A stretch of 64,000 nt of DNA from JBMOKT01 sp049323895 (GCA_049323895.1 JBMOKT010000031.1:124001-188000); one strand, 5' to 3'; positions 15,629 through 25,537 are shown, counted from the stretch's first letter. Numbers and translations: made by a program. Notes: generated by a model not told the origin, from the sequence alone.

Positions 15629-18307
15629 ATGGTCAAGTTAACAATAAATGACCGGTTGATTACCGTTGCAGACGGATCTACTATTTTAGAAGCCGCAAAG
15701 GCTAATGGAATTGAAATACCTACCTTTTGTCATGACCCTCGGCTGCGTCCCCATGGTACATGCCGGATATGTGTTGTAGAAGTGGAAAAGGCCAGAAGCC
15801 TGCAGACCGCATGTTCTACACCAGCCGCAGAGGGGATGAGGGTTTGGACGGAAAGTGAAGCTGTTGTTGAGGCTCGTAAGGAAATACTTAACCTTTTACT
15901 ATCAAATCACCCCCTTGACTGTTTAACTTGTAAAAAATCGGGTAAATGTGAGTTGCAAAGTCTCTGTCAAAAGTATGGTGTTAACGGAACTTCTTATGCA
16001 GGGGAGAAGAGTGAGTATTCCATCGATGACTCTAATCCCTTTTATACTATCGATTTAAATAAATGCATTCTCTGCAGGAAATGTGTTTTAGTATGTTCTG
16101 AACTTCAGTGTGTAGATGCAATTGGTGTTGCAGAGAGAGGATTTGCCTCCCATGTTACTCCTCCCTTTGAAAGAAATATTGAAGAATCAACCTGTGTTTC
16201 TTGCGGTAACTGTGTTGCAGCCTGTCCAACAGGTGCACTGGTTCCAAAGAGTAAAGATAGTTTTTCCTATGGAGAAGTTAAGACTGTTAGAACAACCTGT
16301 CCATATTGTGGTGTAGGATGTCAACTGGAACTATTGGTTAAAAATAATAAGGTAGTTGAAACAAAACCTGTACAAGCAGCACCAAACGACGGCATGCTTT
16401 GTGTAAAGGGTCGTTTTGGATTTAATTTTATCAATCACCCAGATCGTTTAAAAAATCCCCTAATCAAAAAAGACGGTCAATTCCATGAGGCTTCTTGGGA
16501 TGAGGCTTTTGATTTTATTGTACAAAAGATAAAAGATACTAAAGAAAAGTCTGGCAGCGATGCTTTAGCCGGTTTAGCCTCAGCCAGATGTACCAATGAA
16601 GAAAACTACTTAATGCAGAAGCTTTTCCGCGGAGTTATCGGGACAAATAATATTGACCATTGTGCTCGGCTTTGCCATGCTTCAACTGTTGCAGGATTAG
16701 CTGCCACATTAGGTAGTGGTGCCATGACTAATAGTATTGGAGAAGTAACTAAAGCTGATGTTATTTTAGTAACAGGTTCCAATACCACCGAGACACACCC
16801 TGTAATTGGAGCCAAAATCAGACAGGCAGTCAGACACAACGGGGCAAAGCTAATAGTGGCCGAGCCAAGAAAAATTGACTTAGTAAGAGATGCCGATTTA
16901 TTTTTGCAAATTAGACCGGGTACAAATGTAGCCTTTATGAATGGTATGGCCAGTGTTATTTTAGAAGAAGGTCTTTTTGATGAGCAATATATAAATGAAA
17001 GAACCGAAGGTTTTGAAGAGTTCAAAAAAACAGCTGCAGGTTTTTCACTAGAAAAATGTGCCGAAATCTGTGGTATTACCCCTGATGAGATAAGAGAAGC
17101 TGCCCGTCTTTATGCCGGTGCAGGGAATGGGGCAATTTATTATTCCATGGGTATTACCCAGCATAGTTCAGGTACTGAACACGTAATGAGCATCTCCAAC
17201 CTGGCCCTTCTATGCGGGAATATCGGCAAAGAAGGAGCCGGCGTCAACCCCTTGAGAGGGCAAAATAATGTACAGGGTGCCTGTGACATGGGTGCTTTGC
17301 CCAATGTATACCCAGGCTACCAAAGAGTCAATGACCCACAGGTGCAAGAAAAGTTCTCCCAGGCATGGGGTAGAGAGCTTTCATCAAATGTTGGCTTAAC
17401 ATTGTCAGAAATGATGAATCATGCAGAAGAAGGTCACCTAAAGTTTTTATATATCATGGGTGAAAACCCAATGATTTCTGACCCGGATTTAAATCATGTT
17501 AAAAAGGCTTTAGAAAGTCTGGATTTCCTAGTGGTACAGGATATTTTCCTTACAGAGACAGCACAACTGGCAGATGTGGTTTTACCTGCAGTTTCCTATG
17601 CAGAAAAAGAAGGCACATTTACTAATACTGAAAGAAGGGTGCAGTTAGTAAGAAAGGCATTTGAACCCCAAGGAAATACAAAAGCCGATTGGCAAATCAT
17701 CCAAGAAATAATGAATAGGCTGGGATATGAGAAAAAATATTACAGTCCCTATGAGATTATGGAAGAAATTTCTTCTGTAACTCCCCAATATGGTGGTATA
17801 AATTATTTTAGGATAGCCCAAGAGGGTGGACTTCAGTGGCCATGCCCCCATAAAGACCATCCTGGTACTAAGTATCTCCACCAGGGTCATTTTACCAGGG
17901 GTAAAGCCCTTTTCAGCTTGGTTCAATACAACCAGCCTGCAGAAACAACTGATGAGGAATATCCGCTGATTATGACGACAGGCAGGGTCCTGTACCAATA
18001 TCATACAAGGACAATGACGGGCAAAGTGGAGGGACTTAATAAGAAGGCTCCCGAGAGTTTTATACAAATCAATCCTGAAACTGCTGCCCTGTATAAAATA
18101 GCCGATGGCGAGACTATTAAGGTGCATTCCCGCAGAGGTACTATCCTGACTAAAGCCCAAGTTAAGGATATTGTAAAGAAGGACGTTGTTTTCATGCCTT
18201 TCCATTACGCTGAAGGAGCGGCAAATATGCTGACCAACAACGCCTTGGATAAGCATTGTAAGATACCTGAATTAAAGGTCTGTGCAGTTAAGATAGAAAA
18301 GATATAA
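15629..18307 (+). CDS. fdhA: Formate dehydrogenase catalytic subunit, Cys type, with N-terminal NuoG-like iron-sulfur domains
   Basis: An 892-residue cytoplasmic enzyme oxidising formate or reducing CO2. It has a [2Fe-2S] domain (Cys34, 45, 48, 62), a His-Cys cluster (His94, Cys98, 101, 107), two ferredoxin clusters (Cys146-156 and Cys189-199) and the bis-MGD domain with its own cluster (Cys224, 227, 231, 258). The metal ligand is Cys349 followed by His350 in HCARLCHAST, so this is not a selenoprotein. No Tat signal is present. AGGGAGGG fixes the start at 15629. It stands alone between terminators, and no NuoE/NuoF-like partners are near, so the electron partner is unknown. Confidence 0.9.
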   Translation: MVKLTINDRLITVADGSTILEAAKANGIEIPTFCHDPRLRPHGTCRICVVEVEKARSLQTACSTPAAEGMRVWTESEAVVEARKEILNLLLSNHPLDCLTCKKSGKCELQSLCQKYGVNGTSYAGEKSEYSIDDSNPFYTIDLNKCILCRKCVLVCSELQCVDAIGVAERGFASHVTPPFERNIEESTCVSCGNCVAACPTGALVPKSKDSFSYGEVKTVRTTCPYCGVGCQLELLVKNNKVVETKPVQAAPNDGMLCVKGRFGFNFINHPDRLKNPLIKKDGQFHEASWDEAFDFIVQKIKDTKEKSGSDALAGLASARCTNEENYLMQKLFRGVIGTNNIDHCARLCHASTVAGLAATLGSGAMTNSIGEVTKADVILVTGSNTTETHPVIGAKIRQAVRHNGAKLIVAEPRKIDLVRDADLFLQIRPGTNVAFMNGMASVILEEGLFDEQYINERTEGFEEFKKTAAGFSLEKCAEICGITPDEIREAARLYAGAGNGAIYYSMGITQHSSGTEHVMSISNLALLCGNIGKEGAGVNPLRGQNNVQGACDMGALPNVYPGYQRVNDPQVQEKFSQAWGRELSSNVGLTLSEMMNHAEEGHLKFLYIMGENPMISDPDLNHVKKALESLDFLVVQDIFLTETAQLADVVLPAVSYAEKEGTFTNTERRVQLVRKAFEPQGNTKADWQIIQEIMNRLGYEKKYYSPYEIMEEISSVTPQYGGINYFRIAQEGGLQWPCPHKDHPGTKYLHQGHFTRGKALFSLVQYNQPAETTDEEYPLIMTTGRVLYQYHTRTMTGKVEGLNKKAPESFIQINPETAALYKIADGETIKVHSRRGTILTKAQVKDIVKKDVVFMPFHYAEGAANMLTNNALDKHCKIPELKVCAVKIEKI

Positions 18308-18321
18308 AAATTTTTATAGTT

Positions 18322-18362
18322 AAAGCTGTGCCGCATAAAGGTTGTGGCACAGCTTTTTTTAT
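18322..18362 (+). terminator. Intrinsic terminator after fdhA
   Basis: An eleven-base perfect stem, AAAGCTGTGCC with GGCACAGCTTT, followed by a T run. Confidence 0.92.
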
Positions 18363-18570
18363 TGAAAAAAGTTATGGATAAAATTAATAAAACTAAGAGG
18401 AAATTCATAATATTTAGCGAAATAGTATTTGTGATAAATTGCTCTAGCACAATATATTGTAATAGCGATATAAGAACTTTTTATACTAATAGTAAAGGGG
18501 TTGATATATGCTTTAAATCCTAATATTGTTATATATTTATAAATAATACTATTCAATAGGGGGGATATTG

Positions 18571-19647
18571 ATGGGAGTGAATAGGTTAAGATTCTGGAAG
18601 ATTGGTTTAATATTGCTACTATTAGTTTTTTTCTCAGGCTGCAGCGCAAATATGCCAAGCAAAACAGAAGTAAGTACAGGTGAAATAAAAGATAACAACA
18701 TCGTCACAGTTGATGAATTTGAGATTATCAGAAAGACTGCTCATGATTATTTAAAAAAGGAAAAACCCATAACTATAAGTGCCCGGGAGCTCTATGAAGA
18801 ATTTTTTGTTAAAGGAAATCAGAGTTATTATATTATCGATATTCGTGGCAACAGTCACTTTGCTCAAGCCCATATTCCTGGCTCGGTGAATATTCCTTAT
18901 GCAGATTCTTGGCGGGAATTAAGTATTGAACTATTACCTAAAGATAAAAAAATAGTTATTGTTTGTTACTCAGGCCATACCTCCAGTCAGACAGCAGCTT
19001 TTTGGGGGATGTTAGGTTATGATGCCGTTTCCCTGGAAAATGGAATGGCAGGTTGGTCTAGCTTGGAGGAAGTTATAGGAAGTACAGCCCTTGCCTGTGA
19101 GCCTTTAAATTATCCATTAGAAACTGAGCAGGTATTAGCAGAAAATTATCCTTTACCCACTGTATATGAGGGCATTAGTAATCCTGCAAAGTTAATCGAA
19201 AAAAGAAGTGAGATTTACCTGGCTGCCAATTATGCTCCGATTATCCTTGCCAAAGACCTGCAAGAAGCACTAATTAACAAAAATCATAGTGATTTGTTTC
19301 TGGTGGATGTCCGCAATGGTGAGCACTATAAGAGAGGATACATTTCATCAAGTATAAATATACCTCTTGTAGAATTGGTGGATATTGAGAATTTGAAAAA
19401 ACTTCCCCCAGACAAAAAAATTGTATTAATTGGATATGATGGACATGATGCCAGTCAAGCTGTTCGGATATTGACGCAGCTAGGGTACAATGCCGTAGCA
19501 ATGAAGGATGGTATCCGTATATGGAACGGCGACGAAATTTTAACGGGCATAGAGGCTATTAGTTGCACAGATATTGACAATTTACTTACTGAAAAACTCA
19601 ATTATATTCCTAAAACAGATAGCGCTCCTGCAACCTGTGGAGGGTAG
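18571..19647 (+). CDS. Lipoprotein with two rhodanese domains
   Basis: A 358-residue exported lipoprotein. The signal ends in the lipobox FFSGC with Cys24 as lipid anchor. Rhodanese domain 1 (about 70-165) has the active Cys132 in VCYSGHTSS. Domain 2 (about 225-320) has Gly288 at that position (IGYDGHDAS), so it is probably a non-catalytic binding domain. Rhodaneses carry sulfane sulfur as a Cys persulfide. It is the first gene of the polysulfide/thiosulfate reductase-like operon, so it may collect or pass polysulfide sulfur outside the membrane, like Sud of Wolinella. This role is inferred. The ATG at 18571 follows AGGGGGG. Confidence 0.85.
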   Translation: MGVNRLRFWKIGLILLLLVFFSGCSANMPSKTEVSTGEIKDNNIVTVDEFEIIRKTAHDYLKKEKPITISARELYEEFFVKGNQSYYIIDIRGNSHFAQAHIPGSVNIPYADSWRELSIELLPKDKKIVIVCYSGHTSSQTAAFWGMLGYDAVSLENGMAGWSSLEEVIGSTALACEPLNYPLETEQVLAENYPLPTVYEGISNPAKLIEKRSEIYLAANYAPIILAKDLQEALINKNHSDLFLVDVRNGEHYKRGYISSSINIPLVELVDIENLKKLPPDKKIVLIGYDGHDASQAVRILTQLGYNAVAMKDGIRIWNGDEILTGIEAISCTDIDNLLTEKLNYIPKTDSAPATCGG

Positions 19648-19671
19648 TCGAAGAAGAAAGGAGGAAACATT

Positions 19672-21873
19672 ATGGTAAATATTAGCCGTCGTACATTTTT
19701 AAAAGCTTCAGCAGCTGTTGGTGCAGCAGCTTCTCTGCCTTTAATGTCAAGTTTTAAAGATTTTGCAAAGGCTTCCCAAGATGCACCTATTGTCAGGATT
19801 CCCACTATGTGTAATGGTTGTTCCAGTACCTGCGGAAAATATGTCTATGTGAAGAACGGTCGTGTATGGAAGGTAGAAGGCAATCCTATCAACATGAAAT
19901 CAACAGGCAAACTCTGTGCCCGTGCCCACGGAATGGCTGCGGATGTATATGGTCAGGGTAGAGTAACTCAGCCTATGAAGCGTACCGGGGAAATGTCTTT
20001 TGAGCCCATAAGCTGGGCGCAAGCCTTTGAAGAAATTGGTGATAAGCTCTTCAAGATAATAAATAAAGATGGCGGTAACTCGGTAATGTGGCTGGGTCAT
20101 GGAGGAAAAGAACATTATGCATCCAGTTTTCTGGATGCAATAGGATCAGCTAATTATGTTACCCATTATGCTACTTGTTTTTCGTCCAAAACAAACGTCT
20201 GGGATCGAATGGTTGGAACAACTCTAAATTCAGATTTTCATAACTCTGATTTTATGCTTTTTGTTGGCCGGAATTTTGCCGGCGGCATAATACCTGGGGT
20301 TATGAACAGTATTACTAAGGCAAAGGAACGGGGGGCCAAAATAGTTGTAATAGATCCCAGATTTTGTGAGCTGGCAATAGTTGCTGATGAGTGGATACCT
20401 ATCAGACCAGGAACTGATTTAGCTCTTTTCCTGGGTATCGCCCATACTTTAATATCTGAAAATCTATATGCTAAAGATTTTGTTAATAGTTTTGTTTACG
20501 GATTTGATGAGTTTTGGAAAGCCAATAAAGACTTCAATGCAGAAAAAGCCGCTGAAATTACTGGCATTCCAGCTGAAAAAATTCGAGAAATTGCCCGCCA
20601 GATGGCTGCTGCTGCACCCAAGGCATTTTTAGACTCCGGTTATCACGGCTTGCATGCCCATTATGCAAACAGCACCCAAATTGCAATGGCTAATGTAATT
20701 GTTAACGCTCTCTTAGGAAATATGTTCCAGGTGGGTGGACTGATGCCAAGTGCAGAAGTCCAATTGGGTCATGTAGAAACACCTGCTAGGCAGAATCCTG
20801 AGAAGGGACCACGGGCTGATGGGGCAGGGGTTGACAATGAGTACCCCACAGTAGAGCCCAGCAGGGGTATACCTCAGATTGTACCGGATTTAATCAAGAA
20901 AGGGCGGGTCAAGGCTTTATTTATCTATCACTATAATCCCTTGCGGACGGCTCCAGACCCAGAATATCAGAAGGGTCTAAAGGAGGCTGAATTAGTAGTT
21001 AGTATTCCAGTTGATTGGAACGAGACTTCATTATATACAGCTCATTACATTTTGCCGGAAAGCTATTACTTGGAGAGAACAGAACCGCCTAAAGCTGTTT
21101 CAGGTTTTATTGCCCATGACAATCCCCAGATAGCTGTAAGAAAACAGGCTATTAAGCCTATTCATAATACTTTGCCTTTACTGGATATTTTAAAGGGTGT
21201 GACAGCTGGGGCAGGCTATTATAACCTATACCCTTATACCGTTGAAGAAGAAATTGCAGCAGCCATTAAGCCCCTGGGAATTTCCCCTAAGGTATTGATG
21301 GATACTGGCTGTATTGAGTTCCCCAGTAGTGTCAAAGCGGGCTTTCCCCTACAAGGAGGGAAACCTGCTCTTAAAACCTTTACTGGCAAGGTAGAATTTT
21401 CTATCGGAGCCTTTAAGTTATATGGGCGCCAGGGGGTACCAACCTGGGTGCCGCCTTTGGTAGTGCCTGAGGGTGAAGATGAATTTCGACTCATACACGG
21501 CAAACAACCCTGGCATTCACACCATTTTACCAGCAACAACCCTTTCCTCATGGCCATATCTGATAAATATAAAGGAACATGGATGTGGTTGAATAAAAAA
21601 CGGGCAGATAAGCTGGGCATTAAAGATGGTGATTTGGTTCAAGTGTCTTCAGAAAAAGCTGTCAGGGAAGTTTATGTAAAAGTAACTGAGCTCTTACACC
21701 CTGATTGTGTCTGGATACCCTCGGCTTATGGAGGTTTTTCAGAAAAGCTAAAAACTGCTTATCAAAAAGGAATTAATTATAACGACTTTATTCCAGCCCG
21801 TGTGGAACCTTTATCGGGTACAGTCATGGGGCAAGAGGTAATTGTAAAAATCAGTAAGGGAGGGGTTAAATAG
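19672..21873 (+). CDS. Molybdopterin oxidoreductase, PhsA/PsrA-like (thiosulfate or polysulfide reductase catalytic subunit)
   Basis: A 733-residue exported enzyme of the DMSO reductase family. The Tat signal SRRTFLK is at the N-terminus. The [4Fe-4S] ligands are Cys47, 50, 54 and 82 (C-x2-C-x3-C...C). The likely metal ligand is Cys169 in HYATCFSSK, as in thiosulfate and polysulfide reductases. Stretches such as GAKIVVIDPR and ADEWIPIRPGTD agree with PhsA. With the FeS and NrfD subunits it would pass electrons from the quinone pool to a sulfur compound. Arsenate or tetrathionate reductase is less likely but not excluded. Its stop overlaps the next start. Confidence 0.85.
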   Translation: MVNISRRTFLKASAAVGAAASLPLMSSFKDFAKASQDAPIVRIPTMCNGCSSTCGKYVYVKNGRVWKVEGNPINMKSTGKLCARAHGMAADVYGQGRVTQPMKRTGEMSFEPISWAQAFEEIGDKLFKIINKDGGNSVMWLGHGGKEHYASSFLDAIGSANYVTHYATCFSSKTNVWDRMVGTTLNSDFHNSDFMLFVGRNFAGGIIPGVMNSITKAKERGAKIVVIDPRFCELAIVADEWIPIRPGTDLALFLGIAHTLISENLYAKDFVNSFVYGFDEFWKANKDFNAEKAAEITGIPAEKIREIARQMAAAAPKAFLDSGYHGLHAHYANSTQIAMANVIVNALLGNMFQVGGLMPSAEVQLGHVETPARQNPEKGPRADGAGVDNEYPTVEPSRGIPQIVPDLIKKGRVKALFIYHYNPLRTAPDPEYQKGLKEAELVVSIPVDWNETSLYTAHYILPESYYLERTEPPKAVSGFIAHDNPQIAVRKQAIKPIHNTLPLLDILKGVTAGAGYYNLYPYTVEEEIAAAIKPLGISPKVLMDTGCIEFPSSVKAGFPLQGGKPALKTFTGKVEFSIGAFKLYGRQGVPTWVPPLVVPEGEDEFRLIHGKQPWHSHHFTSNNPFLMAISDKYKGTWMWLNKKRADKLGIKDGDLVQVSSEKAVREVYVKVTELLHPDCVWIPSAYGGFSEKLKTAYQKGINYNDFIPARVEPLSGTVMGQEVIVKISKGGVK

Positions 21874-22412
21874 TGGCTAGATTCGCTATGATAATCGACT
21901 CATCCCGCTGCACAGGCTGCAATGCCTGCCGCATTGCCTGTCAAATGCAGTGGCAGCTCCCGCCGGATATAGCTTATAACAGATTGGAGCATATAGAAAG
22001 AGGAACCTATCCCCAGGCAAGATGGGAAATTGTACCTGTGCAATGCATGCATTGCGATAATCCTCCTTGCCGTGATGTATGTCCTACGGGTGCTACCTAT
22101 AAACGTTCTGACGGTTTAGTATTAATTGATAGCACAAAATGTATCGGCTGTAAATACTGTATGGCTGCCTGTCCTTATGGTGCAAGGCAGATAAATGAAG
22201 ATGGTGTGCCTGAAAAATGCAAGTTTTGTAATGAAGCAATACTTGAGGGTAAAATGCCTGCTTGTGTTAGTACTTGTATGAATGAAGTAAGGGTTTTTGG
22301 CGATACGGAAAATCCTCAAAGTAAAATTTCCAAGTTAATTGCTGCAAGATATGTATCTCAGCTGCTTCCCTCAAAGGGTACACAACCGCGTATTTACTAT
22401 ATAAAAAAGTAG
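21873..22412 (+). CDS. Four-cluster ferredoxin subunit (PhsB/PsrB-like)
   Basis: A 179-residue electron-transfer subunit with four Cys clusters of the DmsB/PsrB pattern (CTGCNACRIAC, CMHCDNPPCRDVC, CIGCKYCMAAC, CKFC...CVSTC). It should carry electrons between the NrfD membrane subunit and the catalytic subunit. It lacks its own signal peptide and would be exported together with the Tat-bearing partner. The GTG start shares a base with the stop of the previous gene (TAGTG), so translation is coupled. Confidence 0.92.
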   Translation: MARFAMIIDSSRCTGCNACRIACQMQWQLPPDIAYNRLEHIERGTYPQARWEIVPVQCMHCDNPPCRDVCPTGATYKRSDGLVLIDSTKCIGCKYCMAACPYGARQINEDGVPEKCKFCNEAILEGKMPACVSTCMNEVRVFGDTENPQSKISKLIAARYVSQLLPSKGTQPRIYYIKK

Positions 22413-22427
22413 AAAGGAGGGAATATC

Positions 22428-23597
22428 ATGTTAAGTAAAAATAAATTAGTTTTAGTTTCTCTACTGTTGATATGCATTGGTGCAGCAGGGGGAATTAACA
22501 TTTTAATTCAAGGTGAGCATGCATTAGGGATTAACAACCAGGTTCCCTGGGGCATTTTAATTGCTGGTTATGTATTTTTTGCCCTTTCAAGTACAGGTAT
22601 TGGGCTAGTTTCTTCATTGGGTCATGTTTTTGGTTTGGAGCAGTATGAGCTGCTGGGCAAGCGGGCATTATTAGCATCGATTGTCATTTTGTTATGCGGC
22701 TTTGGGATGCTGGCTTTGGAATTAGCTAACCCACTTAAGCTAATTTATATTCTGATTTCACCTAATCTAAAATCACCTATTTGGTGGATGGGAGCATTTT
22801 ACAGCATTTATCTGGTGCTTCTATTTGCGGAATTTTACTATGCACTAAAGGACAATCATCACAAAGTAAAGCCTATTGCAAACCTGGCTTTAGTTATAAA
22901 GCTAGCTGCTGCTACAAATTTGGGTTTTGTATTTGGAATGCTCCATGCCAGACCATATTGGCAGGGACCCTATTTTTCCCTTTATATGGTTTTGACAGCC
23001 ATAGTGTCGGGTGCAGCTTTACTTTCAGTTATCTTTTATTTGGCAGGTAAAAATGGAGCCAATGTTTTTTATAAGGATAGTCACATTACTACCTCCCTAG
23101 GAAAAATTTTAGCTGCAGCTTTGGTTTTAACAGCAGTATTTACTATTGTACATTTAATAACCGGAATTTACGGTAATATCCCTGGTAAATCAGCTGCAAC
23201 GGCAGCTCTCTTAACAGGTCCCCTTAGTTTAAAATTTTGGTTCATTGAAATAGGAATGGGTTTAGCTCTTCCGTTGTATTTACTTCTTAAATATAATTTC
23301 CAAATCCATCAGGTTTTTAGAGCTTCAGTTCTTGCTATAGCAGGTGTTTTATTGATGCGCATTGATTTTGTACTTGCCGGTCAGATTATTCCCCTCCAGG
23401 TTATTGAAGGCTTAACAGTAAAAGGTTATAACAAATATGTAGCCAGTTGGTCCGAATGGTCAGTAATTTTGGGAGCTTTAGGCATGGCAGCATTTTTATA
23501 TATGGCTGGTGAATCTTTCTTTAGGCTGGATGTCTTTGTTGAGGAAAGTGATGAAAAAGGAAATATAATTACAGGCAAAAAGCATCTTAGCAGTTAG
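22428..23597 (+). CDS. NrfD/PsrC family membrane subunit
   Basis: A 389-residue integral membrane protein with roughly nine or ten helices. The start PWGILIAGYVFFALSSTGIG is the typical NrfD entry helix. It should anchor the complex and exchange electrons with menaquinone. It follows the ferredoxin subunit after 15 bases with AAAGGAGGG. NrfD subunits bind no heme, and none is indicated here. Confidence 0.9.
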   Translation: MLSKNKLVLVSLLLICIGAAGGINILIQGEHALGINNQVPWGILIAGYVFFALSSTGIGLVSSLGHVFGLEQYELLGKRALLASIVILLCGFGMLALELANPLKLIYILISPNLKSPIWWMGAFYSIYLVLLFAEFYYALKDNHHKVKPIANLALVIKLAAATNLGFVFGMLHARPYWQGPYFSLYMVLTAIVSGAALLSVIFYLAGKNGANVFYKDSHITTSLGKILAAALVLTAVFTIVHLITGIYGNIPGKSAATAALLTGPLSLKFWFIEIGMGLALPLYLLLKYNFQIHQVFRASVLAIAGVLLMRIDFVLAGQIIPLQVIEGLTVKGYNKYVASWSEWSVILGALGMAAFLYMAGESFFRLDVFVEESDEKGNIITGKKHLSS

Positions 23598-23623
23598 CAG
23601 GGTAATAATCAGGAGGGATTATG

Positions 23624-24259
23624 ATGGAACCAATGGATATGGAGAGAAGGCAGGCAGTCTCAGAAATTTTCTTGATTTTAGCAGAATTATACAAGTACCC
23701 TCATGAGAGTTTTTACCTGGAGCTTGCTAGTAAGAAAGTAGACGAGGAACTAAAAAAACTTTTTGCTGCTGCTAATTATAAAGTTATCCCGCTGCCTGAT
23801 TTTTCTTCAAGGGCAGGAGAGTTCTCCCAATTAAAAAAATCCTATTCAAGCTGTTTCCTAGGTTTAGTTCAGCCCTATGCTATGCCTGTGGAATCAGTTT
23901 ATAAGGTTTGGACAACTGACCCTACAGCCCAGCTTAATTTTGCTAATAGTAAAGGTTATGTTATGGGAGATTCAGCCCTGCACATTAATCATTTAATTGA
24001 ACATTTTCACCTGGAAATTCCTGAGGAATACAGGACTATGCCGGACCACCTGACAATTTTGTTAGAGCTGTATTCTTATATCCAAGCCGAGAGAAATGCA
24101 GGGGAAGCCTATCAGTTTATTAAGGACCATTTCAACTGGTTGGATGAATTTAAAAAGGTCTTGTGTCAGCTAAGTAATAACCATTTTTATCTTTATGTTT
24201 TAGAAATTTTACAGGGAGTAATAGCTGAAGAGAAATTATATTACCAAAACTTTAATTAA
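23624..24259 (+). CDS. TorD family chaperone for the molybdoenzyme
   Basis: A 211-residue all-helical protein. The region QLNFANSKGYVMGDSALHINHL with P-x-EYRTMPDHLTILLELYSYI resembles TorD/DmsD chaperones, where an E-PDH motif is conserved. Such proteins bind the Tat signal and insert the cofactor before export. It is embedded in the operon next to the Tat-bearing catalytic subunit. Two ATG codons stand side by side, at 23621 and 23624; AGGAGGG favours the second. Confidence 0.85.
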   Translation: MEPMDMERRQAVSEIFLILAELYKYPHESFYLELASKKVDEELKKLFAAANYKVIPLPDFSSRAGEFSQLKKSYSSCFLGLVQPYAMPVESVYKVWTTDPTAQLNFANSKGYVMGDSALHINHLIEHFHLEIPEEYRTMPDHLTILLELYSYIQAERNAGEAYQFIKDHFNWLDEFKKVLCQLSNNHFYLYVLEILQGVIAEEKLYYQNFN

Positions 24260-24274
24260 GAGGGAGAGATGTTA

Positions 24275-25531
24275 ATGAATAAGAATTTCCGGGGATTGCT
24301 TCTAACATGTCTTTTAATCCTAATGTTAGTGATATCTGGTTGCAGTGCCAATCAGGTCCAGGCTCCTGAGCCCAAAGCCCCCGTTGAGGAGGCAAAGGCT
24401 GATGCTGCCGCCAAAGTTGAGGCACCAAAGGCAGAAGAGCCGAAACCCCTGCCCCAAGACCCAAATTTGGAGTATGTTGATACATTACTGATGGCAAAGC
24501 TCATTAAAGATGGTAAGCTGGTAAGCCAAAGAACATCATACAATCAACCCCATCCTGAATGGAATTTTGTTTTAGTGGATTCAAGACCTAAAGGAAAATT
24601 TGATGAAGGTCATATCCCAGGCTCCATTAACATTCCTTTTGATGATTGGGATAAATACAGTAATTTATTGCCTGAAGATAAAAAAATGCCTATCTATTTT
24701 TATTGTGGAGGCATGTCCTGCAGTTTGAGCCCTAAATCTGCCCATAAAGCTAAAGAAATGGGTTATGAAAATGTCTACGTTTATCAGGAGGGTGAGCCTT
24801 TCTGGCGGGATGCTGGAAACTACTTGGTCGTTACCACTGATTATGTGAAAACACTCCTCACTGAAGATGCTGTGAACAATAAGAATAAAAAACCTTACAT
24901 GATTTTAGATGCCCGTCCCTATAAAATGTATTTTGAAGGGCATATTCCCAACTCCATACCTACACCGGATGAAATATTTGCCGATAAATTCCTGGCTTCT
25001 ATGCCTGCGGATAAAGAAACAGAAATTATCTCTTACTGCGGGGGATTCTTCTGTGGAAAGAGCCATACTATAGCAGATATTTTAAAGACCAACGGTTATA
25101 AGAATGTAAAGGTTTATGCAGGGGGATTACCTTCCTGGACAGAAGCAAAGCTACCGGTGTTCGGTACTAAGTCAAGCGGAGCAACCTTTGAAGTAGCCTC
25201 CAAGGGTGAGGTTAACCGGGGATTGGTACCCGCAGAATGGCAGGCTAAGATGAATGGCAATTATGTTGTTCTCGATGTAAGGACAGCAGGAGAGAGGGAA
25301 AGTGGTGCGATTAAGGGCTCCCTCCATATACCCAGCGGAGACATCACTAATAACCTTCAGGGCATTGCCGGCAATTTGCCAGCTGACAAAAATACAACAA
25401 TACTAATACACTGTGCCAGTGGTGCCAGAGCCGCCGGTGTTATAGATAAAATTGTAGGGCTGGGGTACAATAATGCATTTTACTTAAACAATAAAATAGT
25501 AATTGACAAGCAAGGTAATTTCAGTTTCTAA
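24275..25531 (+). CDS. Lipoprotein with three rhodanese domains
   Basis: A 418-residue exported lipoprotein. The lipobox VISGC gives Cys23, followed by a Pro/Glu/Lys/Ala-rich spacer (about 30-60). The three rhodanese domains each keep an active Cys: Cys144 in YCGGMSC, Cys255 in YCGGFFCGKSH and Cys380 in HCASGARA. The first two have a second Cys five residues on, which may form a disulfide or trisulfide with the active one. It closes the sulfur reductase operon, mirroring the two-domain lipoprotein at its start. A role in binding and delivering polysulfide sulfur is inferred. The ATG at 24275 is chosen for spacing from AGGGAGAG. Confidence 0.87.
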   Translation: MNKNFRGLLLTCLLILMLVISGCSANQVQAPEPKAPVEEAKADAAAKVEAPKAEEPKPLPQDPNLEYVDTLLMAKLIKDGKLVSQRTSYNQPHPEWNFVLVDSRPKGKFDEGHIPGSINIPFDDWDKYSNLLPEDKKMPIYFYCGGMSCSLSPKSAHKAKEMGYENVYVYQEGEPFWRDAGNYLVVTTDYVKTLLTEDAVNNKNKKPYMILDARPYKMYFEGHIPNSIPTPDEIFADKFLASMPADKETEIISYCGGFFCGKSHTIADILKTNGYKNVKVYAGGLPSWTEAKLPVFGTKSSGATFEVASKGEVNRGLVPAEWQAKMNGNYVVLDVRTAGERESGAIKGSLHIPSGDITNNLQGIAGNLPADKNTTILIHCASGARAAGVIDKIVGLGYNNAFYLNNKIVIDKQGNFSF

Positions 25532-25537
25532 TATTTT

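Noticed and set aside
16600..16700. Selenocysteine codon at the formate dehydrogenase active site
   Set aside because: The frame has an ordinary Cys codon (Cys349) there, with no in-frame TGA.
18363..18570. TTGTG...CACAA upstream of the rhodanese lipoprotein as a CRP/FNR site
   Set aside because: The half-sites are 14 bases apart and do not fit the TGTGA-N6-TCACA or TTGAT-N4-ATCAA pattern.
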